From: Legionellaceae bacterium
Lineage (GTDB): Bacteria > Pseudomonadota > Gammaproteobacteria > Legionellales > Legionellaceae
Direction: 5' to 3'
Length of the DNA stretch: 24,042 nucleotides
Assembly (NCBI GenBank): GCA_030696465.1
Contig: JAUYSE010000169.1
Coordinates: 1-24,042 of the forward strand
The notes beneath the pieces were generated by a model. That model was not told the DNA's origin, made no database searches, and was given only the letters and a program-made list of their open reading frames with translations. This document shows, piece after piece, positions 23,493-24,042 of the stretch. A program made the position numbers and the translations under genes. Position 1 is the stretch's first letter, and each line of letters opens with the position of its first letter.

Positions 23493-23626
23493 GAATTCCC
23501 GCTTTTTCTAGATTGGAAAGGCGGGTCCTGCCGATTGCGGACCCCGCCGTGCTCGCAAAAGCCTGCGCGCGGACGGGGGCCCCCCTTCATCGTCACCCGC
23601 ACTGGCTTCGTGGTACGCGGGAATGC
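23493..23626. repeat. Composite palindromic repeat, copy 2, with GC-rich interior
   Basis: Positions 23493-23525 are an exact 33-base inverted copy of 5411-5443. Here the second arm is interrupted: the outer arm ATTCCCGC (23495-23502) pairs instead with GCGGGAAT at 23617-23624. The interior is strikingly GC-rich, with its own stem GGCGGGTCC/GGACCCCGCC (23520-23548) and a run of G and C around 23575. It looks like a repeat unit expanded by insertion of another element. Confidence 0.7.
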
Positions 23627-23710
23627 TTATTTACTCCTGTTACGCATGCAGTGCTTTGTTTCCCTCTTAATGTGTAGATCCGTTTGTTTATTTCTTCCAC
23701 AGAACTGATC

Positions 23711-23765
23711 CCCTCGCCGCGACAGAAATTATGTAAAAAACGCTAAAGATTAATCGCGGAGAGGG
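23711..23765. repeat. Inverted repeat of the CCCTC-CCGCGA / GAGAGGGTTAGGG type
   Basis: Arms CCCTCGCCGCGA (23711-23722) and TCGCGGAGAGGG (23754-23765) match at 11 of 12 positions and enclose 31 AT-rich bases. The right arm continues into TTAGGGAGAGG. This wording is familiar from intergenic repeats in several proteobacteria and is unrelated to the other two elements here. Confidence 0.6.
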
Positions 23766-23941
23766 TTAGGGAGAGGAAAAAAAATAGATCTTTCCGTACG
23801 TTTTTAGAAATCCATTCCCAGTTTTTTCTATTCATATACCTCATTTATTTTGTTTGATTTTCAGTATATCCAATGTATAACATACACTATGTATATTAAT
23901 AACTCATGTTACGCACTCGCCGGTTTAGCTTTAAGTAGAGG

Positions 23942-24034
23942 CCTACGTCCTGCGGCTTGTCCGCAGGATCCAGGGATACGAAGACCATCAGTCTCCGAAT
24001 AGCTGGATACCGCGGACAAGCCGCGGTACGTAGG
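23942..24034. repeat. REPIN-like pair of inverted hairpins
   Basis: Two 32-base arms (23942-23973 and 24003-24034) are inverted copies of each other with 28 of 32 matches and a 29-base spacer. Each arm is itself a hairpin with a five-base loop: TCCTGCGG/CCGCAGGA and TACCGCGG/CCGCGGTA. The four differences between arms form two compensating base pairs that keep both stems intact. This is the architecture of REP doublets (REPINs), which are moved by RAYT transposases. Confidence 0.75.
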
Positions 24035-24042
24035 AGCTCTGA

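Larger units (their letters stand above)
23413..24042. other. Gene-free repeat-rich region
   Basis: These 630 bases have no ORF I can support. They contain three separate palindromic elements, listed individually, separated by AT-rich DNA. No terminator for fabF, tRNA or CRISPR-like array is visible. Confidence 0.6.

Noticed and set aside
23413..24042. CRISPR array or tRNA cluster in the repeat-rich right end
   Set aside because: The repeats are of different families, unequal in spacing and inverted rather than direct; no tRNA cloverleaf was found.

Overview
The window looks like chromosomal DNA of a gammaproteobacterium. The housekeeping proteins (ParC, PriA, MetG, Nth, SSB, type I asparaginase, FolM) have gammaproteobacterial lengths and motifs. 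The DNA is fairly AT-rich, genes are packed in short overlapping operons, and there are dispersed palindromic repeats. A central block encodes effector-like proteins: a CE-clan (Ulp1/YopJ-type) cysteine protease, a Sel1-repeat protein and a DNase I-fold protein, each with a low-complexity linker and a helical tail. This points to a host-associated lineage such as the Legionellales (Legionella/Coxiella/Berkiella-like). That placement is inference from gene content; there is no rRNA in the window.

Layout. 1-2364: two convergent family-4 glycosyltransferases; the first is cut by the left edge. The second is the last gene of the leftward, overlapping operon metG-rnfB-nth-glycosyltransferase (5229 to 1123). 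5230-5490: a metG promoter and a palindromic repeat. 5491-5895: a small secreted protein of unknown function. 6090-11729: the accessory block with three large multidomain proteins. A 415-bp divergent intergenic region inside it carries two perfect DnaA boxes around a perfect IHF-consensus site. 11903-14155: parC. 14165-14717: a MazF-like/ribbon-helix-helix toxin-antitoxin pair with a palindromic operator. 14786-18565: leftward operon midA homologue, pterin synthase homologue, priA. 18612-20377: rightward folM-ansA. 20511-20612: a 33-residue lysine-rich protein. 20767-23412: ssb, a double-GNAT acetyltransferase and a FabF-like ketosynthase. 23413-24042: a gene-free stretch holding at least three different repeat elements.

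How the genes fit together. The core genes cover translation (metG), DNA repair, replication restart and topology (nth, priA, ssb, parC), pterin/folate metabolism (a PTPS homologue with a PTPS-III-like ExxHGH motif, plus FolM with a PTR1-type Asp-Tyr-Lys triad) and fatty-acid synthesis. The most unusual part is 6090-11729. The Sel1 protein and the DNase I-fold protein have unrelated N-terminal domains, but their last ~100 residues look homologous to each other, ending in a phenylalanine pair, a KT(P/A) step and an EALPP-type tail. The protease has a weaker version of this ending. I read this as a small family of modular, probably translocated effectors sharing a C-terminal targeting or localisation module. 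No experimental or database evidence was available.
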